DNA of 64,000 nucleotides from Oscillatoria sp. CS-180 (GCF_028330965.1 NZ_JAQMUB010000063.1:1-64000); one strand, 5' to 3'. Shown: positions 1 to 9,566, counted from the stretch's first letter. The notes: generated by a model from the letters alone, not told the origin. A program made the numbers and translations.

Positions 1-57
1 CCCCGCGACCGGCCGCGTCGCGGTGTTGGCTCACCCTAATCCTTTAACTCGTGAAGT

Positions 58-1122
58 TTATGCCGCACGATCACGGCTGGCGGCAGCAGAGAAGACAGGA
101 GGCTGGGGCAAATTTTCTCGCTCGGGATGAAGGCGGTAGTAGCGATCAGTGACCCAGTGGTTGATCTGGCGGTCCAGCGTGATCAGAAATTTCATCACGC
201 TGGGGGGAGCTTGCCCCCATAGGAACCGCTTAACCCAGGGTTTGATAAAAGCTTGATGACGACGATAGCCAAGACGCTGATAGCGCTTACGAAAATATTT
301 GTCTTTTTTGGGTAAATCCCACTTTTTGCGGAAGTATTTTAGGCTGCGGATTTCCCATTCGTCACTCCAGCGCAGCATGAAGTAGGCTAAGTCTGACCAG
401 CGAAAGAGGACTTCGGGAACGTAGGTAACGACGGAGGCGGGTTCACAGTAAACGGTGCCGCCGACCTGGGCAAGGGTGAGACAGAAATCAATATGTTCGC
501 GAGTGCTGATCAGGTTTTCATCTAGGGGACCGATAATATCGAAGAGCGATCGCCGCACCATCATGCAGTGAAATTCGGCAAATTCACACTGGCGACGGTG
601 AAGTTGGTCTTGCACGTCGGTCACAGGACGATTAACAAAATAGTGTTTTTCATGGACGCGCCGCTGTTTTTTCTCACCTTTTATCTGGAGGACAATGCGG
701 GCTTCACCTCCGGCTAGGTGAATGGTGTCGCCGAGGGGCTGACCGATGCAGGTGAGGGGGCAAACAACAGTGGCGTGCGTTGCTTCGGCGCAGTCAGCTA
801 ACGGTTTGAGCCAGTCGGGGGCGACTTCAACGTCGTTGTCGATGAAGACGACATATTGAGTATCGGGGTAAGCGCGATCAACGGCGGCAAGTCCCAAATT
901 GCGAGCCTGGTTGGGGGCGAGAAAGCTCTCGGTGCGAACCAACTCGAATCCCCGCTCTGCGGATTGCTTCTGAAGGTAGTTACTGATGGAACGGGGGGAA
1001 CCGCCATCCACGTAAACCAAATTGAAGGGAGTTTGAGTGTTTTCGTAAATGCTTTCGAGCGATTTTTGGGTATGGCTGAATCGTTCGCGAGGGGAAACGA
1101 TGAGAGTAATGTTGGATTTCAT
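58..1122 (-). CDS. Family 2 glycosyltransferase
   Basis: A GT-A fold glycosyltransferase expected to transfer a sugar from a nucleotide-sugar on the cytoplasmic side of the membrane. The N-terminal part has the family 2 pattern: a beta strand (ITLIVSPR), a VYVDGGS segment and FIDNDVEV, a DxD-like metal and nucleotide site. No membrane helix is obvious, so it is probably soluble or peripheral. The open frame begins earlier at a TTG, but the ATG at 1122 (MKSNITLIV) fits the family start better, giving 354 residues. It is the last of five glycosyltransferase genes on this strand, 68 bp after the preceding one. The acceptor and sugar cannot be read from the sequence. Exopolysaccharide, O-antigen or glycolipid assembly is plausible. 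Confidence 0.85.
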   Translation of the reverse strand: MKSNITLIVSPRERFSHTQKSLESIYENTQTPFNLVYVDGGSPRSISNYLQKQSAERGFELVRTESFLAPNQARNLGLAAVDRAYPDTQYVVFIDNDVEVAPDWLKPLADCAEATHATVVCPLTCIGQPLGDTIHLAGGEARIVLQIKGEKKQRRVHEKHYFVNRPVTDVQDQLHRRQCEFAEFHCMMVRRSLFDIIGPLDENLISTREHIDFCLTLAQVGGTVYCEPASVVTYVPEVLFRWSDLAYFMLRWSDEWEIRSLKYFRKKWDLPKKDKYFRKRYQRLGYRRHQAFIKPWVKRFLWGQAPPSVMKFLITLDRQINHWVTDRYYRLHPERENLPQPPVFSAAASRDRAA

Positions 1123-1190
1123 AGCGGTAGAACAGTAAAAACGATTATGAGGTAAGGGCAATTAGCGGCAAAGTAACCTCGCCACCACTC

Positions 1191-2390
1191 CTACGCCGAT
1201 AAGGCAAACATTTTCTCTGGAACGGATTGCAGGACGCGATCATAAACTTCGGCCCAATGGGCTTGTTCGATGGCAGGGGCAAGCTGGTTTAGCACCGTTT
1301 CGCGGGCTTGCTGACCGAGTTGCTGGCGCAGACTAGGGGATTGAGCCAACTGCCAGAGAGCGTAGGCCAGGGCAGAGCTGTCGCCGGGTGGAACGACGAG
1401 GGCGTTGTGGCGATCGCGCAAGATCTCGCCAATGGCATCCACCGGAGTGCCGACGATGGCGCGTTCTGCCAGCATGGCTTCGAGCATGGCGTTGGGGCAG
1501 CCATCGTGCAGGGAAGGAACGGTAAAGATGTCAATGTAGGGCAAGTAGGCCAGGGCTTGGGTGCGCTCGATCAAACCGGTGAGGATAATGCGATCGCGGA
1601 TAGGACTCGCCTGAACTTGCTGTTCCCAATAGGACCGTTCGCGATCGGCGTAGTCACCCACTAGGAGCAGGGTCAAGGGAATTCGAGCCGCGAGTTCGGC
1701 ACAGGCGTCCAGCAGAAACTCAAGTCCCTTTTTATCTCGAAATCGTCCAATAGAGCCGATAACGGTGCCTTGAAGCTGATTCAAGTTTTCAGGGACAGGT
1801 AGGTTGCTGAGATCGAGAGGCAGGATAGAGTTCCAAAAGGCAGTGGTACGGTAACGGACTTCAGGAACGAGAACACAGACCCGGTGCCTGAGGGCGTGAC
1901 TGACGCAGGTGATCCAGTCGGAGTTGGCTAGTGTCCATGTCACTTGACCATGCTGCTTAGGGTTGAAGACGTGCTTATGCAGGTCGCTCCCCCGGACGCT
2001 GTTGATGACGGGAATGTTGAGTTCTTTAGCCAGGAGGGTGGTCAAGAATCCCGTTTCGTTGATGAAGAATCCGTGGAACAGGCTGAATTGAAAGCGCTGA
2101 TGGAGCTGTTCGAGTAGAAAGTAAACTTCGCTGAGGAAGTCCTGCACAATGGGATTGTCGGAACGAATGGCAGGGTAGAGACGGTGGATGCAGATGTCAT
2201 CTTGAAGGTGGGAGAGGGTTTGCGATCGCCGTAGGTTGTCGTCTTTCCGCTGCTTTGAGTGGAAGACAGCAACGTGAACTTCGTAGCCGATATCGTTCAG
2301 CATGTGAGCAATGCGGGCGACCGATTCCCCGACACCGCCGACATCGGGGGGGAATTCAAGGGTGGTGATGCAGATTCGTGTTTTTTTCAT
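1191..2390 (-). CDS. GT4-type glycosyltransferase
   Basis: A GT-B fold retaining glycosyltransferase of about 399 residues. Seen: an N-terminal FPPDVGGVGESVARIA loop typical of family 4 acceptor domains, GSIGRFRDKKGLEFLLDA opening the C-terminal donor domain, and the signature PSLHDGCPNAMLEAMLAERAIVGTPVDAIGEI, which carries the conserved glutamate region that binds the nucleotide-sugar. The frame stays open upstream, but the ATG at 2390 (MKKTRICITTLEFP) is where the family normally begins. It lies 92 bp after the preceding gene in an operon-like run. Family assignment is secure; sugar and product are unknown. Confidence 0.88.
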   Translation of the reverse strand: MKKTRICITTLEFPPDVGGVGESVARIAHMLNDIGYEVHVAVFHSKQRKDDNLRRSQTLSHLQDDICIHRLYPAIRSDNPIVQDFLSEVYFLLEQLHQRFQFSLFHGFFINETGFLTTLLAKELNIPVINSVRGSDLHKHVFNPKQHGQVTWTLANSDWITCVSHALRHRVCVLVPEVRYRTTAFWNSILPLDLSNLPVPENLNQLQGTVIGSIGRFRDKKGLEFLLDACAELAARIPLTLLLVGDYADRERSYWEQQVQASPIRDRIILTGLIERTQALAYLPYIDIFTVPSLHDGCPNAMLEAMLAERAIVGTPVDAIGEILRDRHNALVVPPGDSSALAYALWQLAQSPSLRQQLGQQARETVLNQLAPAIEQAHWAEVYDRVLQSVPEKMFALSA

Positions 2391-2482
2391 GGTGTGAGGG
2401 GTTTTTGGGCTTAACCGTAGGGGCTGATAACTAAGGCTGGTATGCAAGCGGATCAACGGCATGATTGTTGGACAGAGCCAAC

Positions 2483-3700
2483 CTAGATCTTGGGAACAGT
2501 CAGTTCACTGGTGGGCGCCATAACTGACGCTATTGGTGTTGCTGTGAAGTCCCTGAGAATCTGAGCCGTCTGAGCGACGCCGTTGAGGTCCAACTGAATC
2601 GAAGAGGGTTGGGTTCGCAAGTAGTTGACAATTCGCTGGGCCAAGCGTTGAGGATGCAGGTCATTGGCACGAATCACAGAAACAATACCCATTTCTTCCA
2701 GCCGTTCGGCACGGATGGTTTGTTCTTGGTCGCCGTTTCCCGTAAAGGGCAGCAGCATACAACGGACTCTTGTTTTGAGGACATTTAGAGTCGTGTTATA
2801 GCCGCCCATATTGATGGAGAGATCCGCTTGTCGCATGTGTGCCATGAGATTCGGTGTATAGCGCTCAACGGTAAGATTTGGTCTTAATGTGGCAAAGGAC
2901 TGGAAGTAGTCGTGAATGGTATTGGGAGAAAAGGGTCCCGTAAACATTTGAATGTGATGAGGAATGAGGCCCTCTAAATAGATGCTGGCTTGGGCCACAC
3001 AATCTAGAAGTTCGTGACCGAAGCGCCCGCCGCCAACGGAGGTCAAGATGGTAGGGAGAGGAGACTGATGAACAGTTCGATATTTGGAACGGCGGAACGA
3101 CTGTGAGCTTTCAGATTGAACGACGTACCCTGTGTAGTGAACCGGGCAATTCAGGTCAGCAATGCGGGAGAAGCTGCGTTCTAGGGGCATGAACTGGGAG
3201 TCGCCGTGGATGAGAAGCAGATCAAAGTATTGGTTGATGAGTTTGCAGACTTTGGCTTCGTGACGCGCTTGATCTTGCTTGGTGACCACAATATCTCGCA
3301 GGCTGGAAACGATTTTGGTGCCGCGATCGCGAGCAGCTTCAATTAAAGGAATTAACTCTGGAGAGAAACGGCGGCGGCCAAAGGGAAAGAGTTCGATCAT
3401 CAACACATCAGGCTGAAACCGCTCCAAGATGGTAAGCATTTGCTGACGGCGGCTGTCAAAGACCGTTTCGAGGGAGTCAAAGCCAGGGGGCAATTGGAGT
3501 TCGGAAAATTCCTTGTCTGTTTTTAGCGGCGGCAGTTGGATCACTTCGACCCCTTTGGGAATCGGCAAGTTATTGACGGCCTCACCTCCGTTAATGAAGC
3601 AAATCTGAAAATCCTTGGTTAACCCTTTGACAATTTCCATGCTGCGAATCAGGTGTCCAATTCCCAGAATGTGCTGACAGTAAAACAACAGGCGTTTCAT
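2483..3700 (-). CDS. MurG/COG4671-like predicted glycosyltransferase
   Basis: A GT-B type protein of about 405 residues. It opens with MKRLLFYCQHILGIGHLIRSMEI, the glycine-rich N-terminal loop of MurG/GT28-like enzymes, and carries TSVGGGRFG between the two domains and INMGGYNTTLNVL near the C-terminus, corresponding to the donor-binding GGxxT loop. The chosen ATG (3698-3700 on the complement) overlaps the stop of the upstream GT4 gene as ATGA, a strong sign of translational coupling. A longer frame from 3790 would run well into that gene and is rejected. It is a paralogue of the gene at 5096-6304, sharing the loop near the N-terminus and MGGYNT. Substrate unknown. Confidence 0.82.
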   Translation of the reverse strand: MKRLLFYCQHILGIGHLIRSMEIVKGLTKDFQICFINGGEAVNNLPIPKGVEVIQLPPLKTDKEFSELQLPPGFDSLETVFDSRRQQMLTILERFQPDVLMIELFPFGRRRFSPELIPLIEAARDRGTKIVSSLRDIVVTKQDQARHEAKVCKLINQYFDLLLIHGDSQFMPLERSFSRIADLNCPVHYTGYVVQSESSQSFRRSKYRTVHQSPLPTILTSVGGGRFGHELLDCVAQASIYLEGLIPHHIQMFTGPFSPNTIHDYFQSFATLRPNLTVERYTPNLMAHMRQADLSINMGGYNTTLNVLKTRVRCMLLPFTGNGDQEQTIRAERLEEMGIVSVIRANDLHPQRLAQRIVNYLRTQPSSIQLDLNGVAQTAQILRDFTATPIASVMAPTSELTVPKI

Positions 3701-5040
3701 CGGATAGCGGTCTCCAGATTGGGGGACAGAGAAGGGGATACGGGATAAGGAACCGTTGTGGCGGTGCGTCGTAGGGTCTGTAACAGCCAATCTTTGACTT
3801 GGCCGACGTTCAACTCCAGCGTGAAGTTTTGATGGACGGTGCGACTACCAGCTTTTCCGAGCCGAGCACCCAGGAACGGATCGTTAGCCAGACGGGTTAG
3901 GGCAGTGGCGATCGCCGCTCCATCTTTTTCAGAGACCAGCAAGCCGTTTTGCTCAGACTGCACCAGCTCGGTAATGCCTGAGATAGCGGTAGTGATGACG
4001 GGAAGGCCCGTTGCCATCGCTTCTAACAGAACGTTGGGGATGCCGTCGCGATCGCCGTCGTCGGTCACCAGGCAAGGCAACACAAAAACGTCGGCCCGAT
4101 GGTATTGTTCAATGACCTGGTCTTGGGTGAGCTTGCCAATGAGGGTGACGACTTCGGTCAGTTCTAAGTCTTGGATCTGCTGGCGGATTTGCTTTTCCAA
4201 GGGACCAAATCCAACGATGTTGCAGTGGAAAGGAATCGCCGCGTCCTTTAAGATGCAGCAAGCTTGAAGCAGATAGGGAAACCCTTTTTTCTCACAAAAT
4301 CGGCCTACTGAGAGGATTTTTAGCGGTGAACGGCTAGGGGTTGGAGCGAGGTTGGGCATCGCTTCAGGATTTGCCGCAGCAGGAAGCTGATGGGGGGCAA
4401 ACCGAGAGAGGTCAATGCCGTGATAAGAGAGGTAGATGGGCGTATCGGAAGTTGAGATAGACTCCAAGTGGCGACGGTTGTAATCCGTACAGGTGAGCAC
4501 AAAATCGGCGCTGCGAATGCGGCGATTGAGGGCAGCTTTTTCGGTCAGATAGATGTCTTTGGCATGGGCGGTCATGCTGAAGGGGATGCCGCTAAACCGT
4601 TTGGCAATTTCAGCGGTGGCAGCAGGGATATTGGCAAAATGCACGTGGAGATGATCAATATTGAGCCGCTGCATTTCGGTGGCGAGATAGCATCCTTGCA
4701 GAAATTCATTGAAGCGCCGCTCTTCCAGGCGATCGCAATAAAACTGCAAGGTTTCCAGCATCTGCATCGGATGACGACGGCTCCAGGCAATTTGATTTTC
4801 AATAAGCTGGCTTTCTTCCTCTAGGTCCCATTCGGGCAATAGGGAAGGGAGGTAGGTCACAGGCGCTTTGAGCTGGCTAACTGCTGGATGGTGGTTCCGG
4901 TCTGTAGGCTGACGCAGGGAAAAGATGTGCAGGTTAATGCCTTGCCGCTCTAGCTCCAGCATTTCGTTCAAAATGAAGGTTTCTGAGAGCTTCGGGAAGG
5001 TCTTCAGGAGATAACCAACAATTGGTCTTCGAGGGGTCAT
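3697..5040 (-). CDS. GT4-type glycosyltransferase, WcaL/AmsK-like
   Basis: A 447-residue GT-B glycosyltransferase. The N-terminus (GYLLKTFPKLSETFILNEMLELE) is characteristic of the WcaL/AmsK group, which acts in colanic acid and amylovoran synthesis. SVGRFCEKKGFPYLLQA starts the donor domain, and DRDGIPNVLLEAMATGLPVITTAISGITE is the family 4 nucleotide-sugar signature. Its stop overlaps the next start by four bases (ATGA), and it begins 55 bp after the gene at 5096-6304, so it is probably the second gene of the operon. A role in export-coupled polysaccharide assembly is inferred from the family; the sugar is unknown. Confidence 0.88.
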   Translation of the reverse strand: MTPRRPIVGYLLKTFPKLSETFILNEMLELERQGINLHIFSLRQPTDRNHHPAVSQLKAPVTYLPSLLPEWDLEEESQLIENQIAWSRRHPMQMLETLQFYCDRLEERRFNEFLQGCYLATEMQRLNIDHLHVHFANIPAATAEIAKRFSGIPFSMTAHAKDIYLTEKAALNRRIRSADFVLTCTDYNRRHLESISTSDTPIYLSYHGIDLSRFAPHQLPAAANPEAMPNLAPTPSRSPLKILSVGRFCEKKGFPYLLQACCILKDAAIPFHCNIVGFGPLEKQIRQQIQDLELTEVVTLIGKLTQDQVIEQYHRADVFVLPCLVTDDGDRDGIPNVLLEAMATGLPVITTAISGITELVQSEQNGLLVSEKDGAAIATALTRLANDPFLGARLGKAGSRTVHQNFTLELNVGQVKDWLLQTLRRTATTVPYPVSPSLSPNLETAIR

Positions 5041-5095
5041 AAGCGTTTTTCTAACTAAGAGGGAAGGGGTACGGCGGAAGGATCAGTAAAGTGCT

Positions 5096-6304
5096 TCAGG
5101 CGACCAGTTCTGATTTAGAAACTAAGGGGGTAGACTTTTTTAGGTTGAGTAGGGCTTCGGTAATGCGAGGTAGGGCGTTGAGATCGAGCTGGTAGGCGGG
5201 TGTTGAGGGAGTTGCCTGGAGTTCTTCAAGGAGATTCTGAGCTAGGTGAGCGGGGGTCAGGACGTCGGGGTGAACGGCGCTGAATAATCCCAGTTCTGCC
5301 ATGCGCTGTGCTCGAATCCACTGTTCTTCGACAGGATAGGTGCGGGGTACAACGATTGCCCGTCGCCGCAGAGACAAAATCTCGCCTACCGTGTTGTAGC
5401 CGCCCATCGAAACAACTACATCGGCAGCGGTCATGTAGCTAGCTAGGTCATCGGTAAACTCTAGCCAGTGGAGGTTGGGCTGTTGTCCAATTCGCTGTAG
5501 CAGGTCGCGCTTTTGAGGGCTGGGCATTTCTGGGCCGCCAACAATGAGGCTAACGATGGACTGGGTAGGAGCGATCGCGCTCTGGGCTTTCAGATAAGTG
5601 TCCACTAGTCGAAAACCATCACCACCACCCCCTGGCGTGACTAGTACTAATTGATCGGATGGGGCAATGTTAAAGGACTGGCGAACGTCGGCGATCGTTC
5701 GGAGGCTGCCACCCCGCCGGATATAGCCCATAAAACGAGTTTTTGCCGTCAATGCAGGCGGAAATTGGTAGGCCTGAGGAGCATCAAAGATATCGCGACT
5801 GCCGACAACCCAGACCTGGTCGTATAGGGTCTCTGCCAGGGTGTAGTAATTTTCTCGCTGCCACTGGGCGATCGTGGCGGTTGGACTATCCAAAATGTCT
5901 CGCAGCAGCAGCACTAATCGAGTCGATGGCAACTGTTGACTTAAGTAGTCCAGAGTAGGCTGAAGTTCTCCCCAAAGGCCGTTAGGCTTTTTGTCAACCA
6001 GCAGAACATCGGGCTGAAAGTTGGCTGCCGCCGTGCGGATAAGCTCACCCCGTAACTTGAGAGCATCCCCCAGTTCAGACCTGAGGAATTTAACGCTCAT
6101 GTTGCCGTGCTCATCCCGACCTAGGCAGGGCAATTTGATATAGTCCAACCCCTCAGGCAAACGTAGCTGATGCAGTGCGGGCGATCCTGATATGACTAAG
6201 ATCGAAACGCTTGGAATGGCTTTCAGCAAATAGTCACAGATGGCGACCATCCGGCGGATATTGCCTAGTCCAAAAGCGTCATGGGAATAGACCATTAACT
6301 TCAT
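5096..6304 (-). CDS. MurG/COG4671-like predicted glycosyltransferase, first gene of the operon
   Basis: A GT-B fold protein of about 402 residues and a paralogue of the gene at 2483-3700. Seen: MKLMVYSHDAFGLGNIRRM at the N-terminus, the interdomain VTPGGGGDGFRL and VVVSMGGYNTVGEIL near the C-terminus. The start at 6304 is preceded by AAAGGGACATCCC, an acceptable ribosome site; the frame from 6352 lacks one. It is the first gene of the five-gene minus-strand run and faces a 0.5 kb divergent spacer shared with a two-component system, which may regulate it. It may make a glycolipid or polysaccharide; the substrate cannot be deduced. Confidence 0.82.
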   Translation of the reverse strand: MKLMVYSHDAFGLGNIRRMVAICDYLLKAIPSVSILVISGSPALHQLRLPEGLDYIKLPCLGRDEHGNMSVKFLRSELGDALKLRGELIRTAAANFQPDVLLVDKKPNGLWGELQPTLDYLSQQLPSTRLVLLLRDILDSPTATIAQWQRENYYTLAETLYDQVWVVGSRDIFDAPQAYQFPPALTAKTRFMGYIRRGGSLRTIADVRQSFNIAPSDQLVLVTPGGGGDGFRLVDTYLKAQSAIAPTQSIVSLIVGGPEMPSPQKRDLLQRIGQQPNLHWLEFTDDLASYMTAADVVVSMGGYNTVGEILSLRRRAIVVPRTYPVEEQWIRAQRMAELGLFSAVHPDVLTPAHLAQNLLEELQATPSTPAYQLDLNALPRITEALLNLKKSTPLVSKSELVA

Positions 6305-6821
6305 GGGATGTCCCTTTTGAAAATGCGTGAGAAGGCAAGAGCAAAGAAACAATAAGCAAAGTTTTAAGTAATCCTATTGACTAATTGTCAATATTGAGTG
6401 CGCGAATAAACCGTTCGACAATCTTACTTTCCAATGCGTGCATAAAACACCCATGAAGTCTTTATGAGATCCATTTAATGAATGTTCATTAGACTTTCAT
6501 GAGAATTTTTTTAGAGTTATGAGACCGATCCTCTAAGATTAGTTGAGGCGTTTAGCGAGTCACCTTTACAGCGATCGCCTGTTATTAAAGTAGGAACTTC
6601 TATCAGCTTCATTCGTCAAATCAGCGAATAAAGATAAGTCGTTTCCATTCGATAAATCGGTAGATAAAAGTAAATCGGTTTGAAAGGTCGATCATCGCCT
6701 TGGTGAGATAGTTAGGACTGATCACTGATAGAAGATGAGAATGTCAGAAAATAGTTTATGGGTACTAATTTCTCGAAATCTTAAATGTTGACATCTTCTA
6801 CCCTCTCTCCCTAAAACTACC
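6305..6821. promoter_or_regulatory. Divergent control region between glycosyltransferase operon and sensor kinase
   Basis: This 517 bp AT-rich spacer contains no convincing gene. It must hold promoters for both directions. Visible elements are a perfect 6+2+6 palindrome AATGAATGTTCATT at 6477-6490 and three ATGAGA hexamers at 6464, 6499 and 6519, two of them in TTATGAGA and one in TCATGAGA, irregularly spaced. OmpR-type regulators bind direct repeats, so autoregulation by the regulator at 8321-8995 is possible. That link is inference. Confidence 0.4.
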
Positions 6822-8324
6822 GTGAAAAGCACCGTTCGTCCCTTATTTGAAGTTATAGAATCAGGATCTGCTTTGCGGATTTTTAAGTGGCTACAAAAAC
6901 TAAGGCGTGAGACCCGCACCCGCATCCTGTTGCTTTATGCAGCAACTATGCTAGCAGTGGTTGCTGCTTCGGTCCCAATCTTTCGATATTTTTTATTCTC
7001 TGAAATTAATGCTCGGGTTCAGGAGGATTTGAGGGAAGAGGTCGAGGAGCTTCAAGAAGCTTATGAAATCTGGGATGCAGCTACTCCAGAATCTAGAGCA
7101 GGCTTGGTTAGTTTCATTGACAATTATTTGTACAACCAAATTCCTGAGGATGATAATTTTCACATTGTTGTCTTTGAAGGGGAATTTTATGGGGCCAATC
7201 CTGGTGTGTTGCCAAGTGTTCTGGATGCTGATTCAGATCTGATGCAAAAGTGGATGCAGTGTTCTGAATCATCAACCTCGATTGAAGAAATTATTGTCGT
7301 CCCCAATCCAGAAATTGGCAGCATTTTATATCAAAATCATGTTTTAGAAATCGATAATGTTCCGGTTGGGGCCTATATTGTTGCTCATTTGTCTGCTGGT
7401 GAACGAACTGAGGCACTGACAAGCGTTTATATCTTTATCAAAGTTGCCATAGGGGTAATCCTGGTCTCTTTCTTGCTTGCTTGGTTAGGCAGCCGTCAAT
7501 TGCTTAATCCTGTTCAACAACTCTCTAAAACCGCTAGGAGCATCAACGAGACCAATCTATCCCAACGGTTGGATGTCAAAGGGTCGGGAGAGCTGGCCGA
7601 GTTGGCATTGACTTTCAATACGATGATGGATCGTGTTCAAACGGCGTTTGATACCCAGCGTAATTTCATCAATGATGCGAGTCATGAACTGCGAACCCCT
7701 CTGACTATTATTCAGGGGCATTTGGAGTTGATGGACGAGGATCCTGAAGAGCAGCAAGAGACGCTTGATTTGGTGATGGATGAGCTGTCTCGCATGGGGC
7801 GATTTGTCAACGATCTGCTGCTGTTAGCTAAAGCAGAACGTCCTGATTTCTTGAAGCTAGAAACGATAGAGATTGAACCCTTTATGAAAGCGGTGTTTGC
7901 CAAGATCACGGCTTTGGCTGATCGCCACTGGGTGCTGGTTAATTCTAACTGTGGCGTATTGGTCGCCGATCGACAGCAAATCACAGGGGCGCTCATCAAC
8001 TTGGCCCAAAATGCTGTTCAGCACACCGCACTGGATGACACGATTGAGTTAGGTGTTGAGAGGACAAGCGGTCTCTTACGATTTTGGGTTAGGGATACCG
8101 GAAACGGTATTTCACAGAGTGACCAGGAACGAATTTTTGATCGCTTTGCCCGTGCAGCAAAAACATATCGTCGCTCAGAAGGAGCAGGCTTGGGGTTAGC
8201 AATTGTCAAAACTATTGCTGAATCTCACGCGGGCTATGTGGAGCTGATTAGTCAAGTTGGCATCGGGTCCACTTTCAGTTTGATTTTGCCGGTTGAACAA
8301 CCCGAGGAAAGGCGACCTGAATGA
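6822..8324 (+). CDS. Membrane sensor histidine kinase (HAMP-HisKA-HATPase)
   Basis: A 500-residue two-component sensor. Domains in order: a membrane helix at about residues 36-57, an acidic sensory region of about 140 residues outside the membrane, a second helix at about 205-222, a HAMP domain, HisKA with the phospho-acceptor His288 in DASHELRTPL, and HATPase with N (LINLAQNAVQH), G1 (VRDTGNGI), F (IFDRFAR) and G2 (GAGLGLAIV) boxes. The start is GTG with no clear ribosome site. Its stop overlaps the next gene as ATGA, so kinase and regulator are coupled. The sensory domain is not one I recognise, so the stimulus is unknown. Confidence 0.92.
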   Translation: MKSTVRPLFEVIESGSALRIFKWLQKLRRETRTRILLLYAATMLAVVAASVPIFRYFLFSEINARVQEDLREEVEELQEAYEIWDAATPESRAGLVSFIDNYLYNQIPEDDNFHIVVFEGEFYGANPGVLPSVLDADSDLMQKWMQCSESSTSIEEIIVVPNPEIGSILYQNHVLEIDNVPVGAYIVAHLSAGERTEALTSVYIFIKVAIGVILVSFLLAWLGSRQLLNPVQQLSKTARSINETNLSQRLDVKGSGELAELALTFNTMMDRVQTAFDTQRNFINDASHELRTPLTIIQGHLELMDEDPEEQQETLDLVMDELSRMGRFVNDLLLLAKAERPDFLKLETIEIEPFMKAVFAKITALADRHWVLVNSNCGVLVADRQQITGALINLAQNAVQHTALDDTIELGVERTSGLLRFWVRDTGNGISQSDQERIFDRFARAAKTYRRSEGAGLGLAIVKTIAESHAGYVELISQVGIGSTFSLILPVEQPEERRPE

Positions 8325-8995
8325 CCCATATTCTGATTGTTGAAGATGAATCTCGAATTGCTTCTTTTATTAAAAAAGGGCTGGTCTCAAACGGCTTCAC
8401 GACGTCTGCTGTTTCTAATGGTGAGGAGGCGATCGCGATTGCCCTTGATGCTCAAATTGATTTGATGATTTTAGATTTGGGTTTACCCAATCAGGATGGG
8501 TTGGATCTTCTGGAGAATCTGCGTGGTCAGGGATTCTCAGCCCCAGTGATTATTCTGACAGCGCGTGATGACATCCGAGACAAGGTAAGTGGGTTTGAGC
8601 GAGGGGCTGACGATTACATGACGAAGCCGTTCCGCTTTGAAGAACTGCTGGTGCGTATCCGCGCCCGTTTACGTCCAGTTACGGGGGCATCCAGTGCTGG
8701 GCAGACGGATACCGTGTTGATGACAGGACAGATCTTACTTGACCTAAAGACCCGCCGCCTCAACACAAATGGACGAACGATTGATCTTTCAGCACGAGAG
8801 TTTGCCCTAGCAGAAACGTTTTTGAGGCATCCGAATCAGGTAATGAGTCGAGAGCAACTTCTCGATCAAGTCTGGGGATATGACTATGCTCCTGGTTCAA
8901 ATATTGTTGATGTTTATGTGGGATATTTACGCAAAAAATTAGGTGATGATGTGATTGAGACGGTTAGGGGTATGGGGTATCGCCTACGTTCGTAA
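8321..8995 (+). CDS. OmpR/PhoB-family response regulator
   Basis: A 224-residue transcription regulator and the cognate partner of the upstream kinase, with which it shares an ATGA overlap. The receiver domain has the acidic pair EDE near the N-terminus, phospho-acceptor Asp52 in ILDLGLPNQDG, a switch threonine in ILTARDD and the lysine in MTKPF. The C-terminal winged helix contains LSAREFALAETFLRHPNQVMSREQL and IVDVYVGYLRKKLG, typical of the OmpR class. It may bind repeats in the spacer upstream of the kinase gene. Targets are unknown. Confidence 0.93.
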   Translation: MTHILIVEDESRIASFIKKGLVSNGFTTSAVSNGEEAIAIALDAQIDLMILDLGLPNQDGLDLLENLRGQGFSAPVIILTARDDIRDKVSGFERGADDYMTKPFRFEELLVRIRARLRPVTGASSAGQTDTVLMTGQILLDLKTRRLNTNGRTIDLSAREFALAETFLRHPNQVMSREQLLDQVWGYDYAPGSNIVDVYVGYLRKKLGDDVIETVRGMGYRLRS

Positions 8996-9152
8996 GAGGT
9001 TTCTCATTTCCGCTTAAGGGCTATCTTACTCAGGTGTGTTGGAATTTGAGGGTTACTTAGTAGCTTTTTTCGAAAAAGATTGCAGGGTATACTTCAATAC
9101 GTCCTATTTATTTTTCTCAAGGCTACTGTTAGGTGCTTTTTAGTCGGAATCT

Positions 9153-9512
9153 ATGTCTTGCATCCTAATTGCAGAGGACGAACCTAGAATTGCAGCTTTC
9201 ATGGAGAAGGGGTTAAAACGTGCAGGCTTTACAACGGTAGTGGTGACAAACGGTTCTGCTGTTGTAGACAGTCTTGTGAGCGGAACATTTGATCTACTAC
9301 TGCTTGATTTAGGTCTCCCTGATAAGGATGGAATAGAGATTCTGGAAGACATGAGGCGACAAGGCTTCACAGTACCCGTCGTCGTTGTCACTGCCCGCGC
9401 TTTGGATCTTAGGGAGCGAACAGAAATCGGCATGACCGGCAGAGACGTTGTCAGCAAGCCTTTTTTGATGAAGGATCTTGTGCAGAAGGTGCGATCGCTA
9501 CTCAATCAATAA
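9153..9512 (+). CDS. Stand-alone receiver-domain protein (CheY-like)
   Basis: A 119-residue single receiver domain with no output domain. Phospho-acceptor Asp52 (LLLDLGLPDKDG), the acidic pair EDE, the threonine in VVTARA and the lysine in SKPFLM are all present. It closely resembles the receiver of the regulator just upstream (same IAEDEPRIAAF/IVEDESRIASF opening and DLGLP site), so it looks like a duplicate that lost its DNA-binding half, or a phospho-sink. The family motif GADDYMTKPF is altered to GRDVVSKPF. It is followed directly by a terminator-like hairpin. Confidence 0.88.
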   Translation: MSCILIAEDEPRIAAFMEKGLKRAGFTTVVVTNGSAVVDSLVSGTFDLLLLDLGLPDKDGIEILEDMRRQGFTVPVVVVTARALDLRERTEIGMTGRDVVSKPFLMKDLVQKVRSLLNQ

Positions 9513-9566
9513 AGACAGGTAAAAGGATGAAACCTGTTCTTTTGAGCATCTACCTGTCTCATTTTT
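9513..9566 (+). terminator. Hairpin terminator after receiver gene
   Basis: AGACAGGTA (9513-9521) pairs perfectly with TACCTGTCT (9551-9559), followed by CATTTTTAG. The arms begin at the stop of the receiver gene. The loop is long (29 nt), which weakens the call. Confidence 0.5.
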
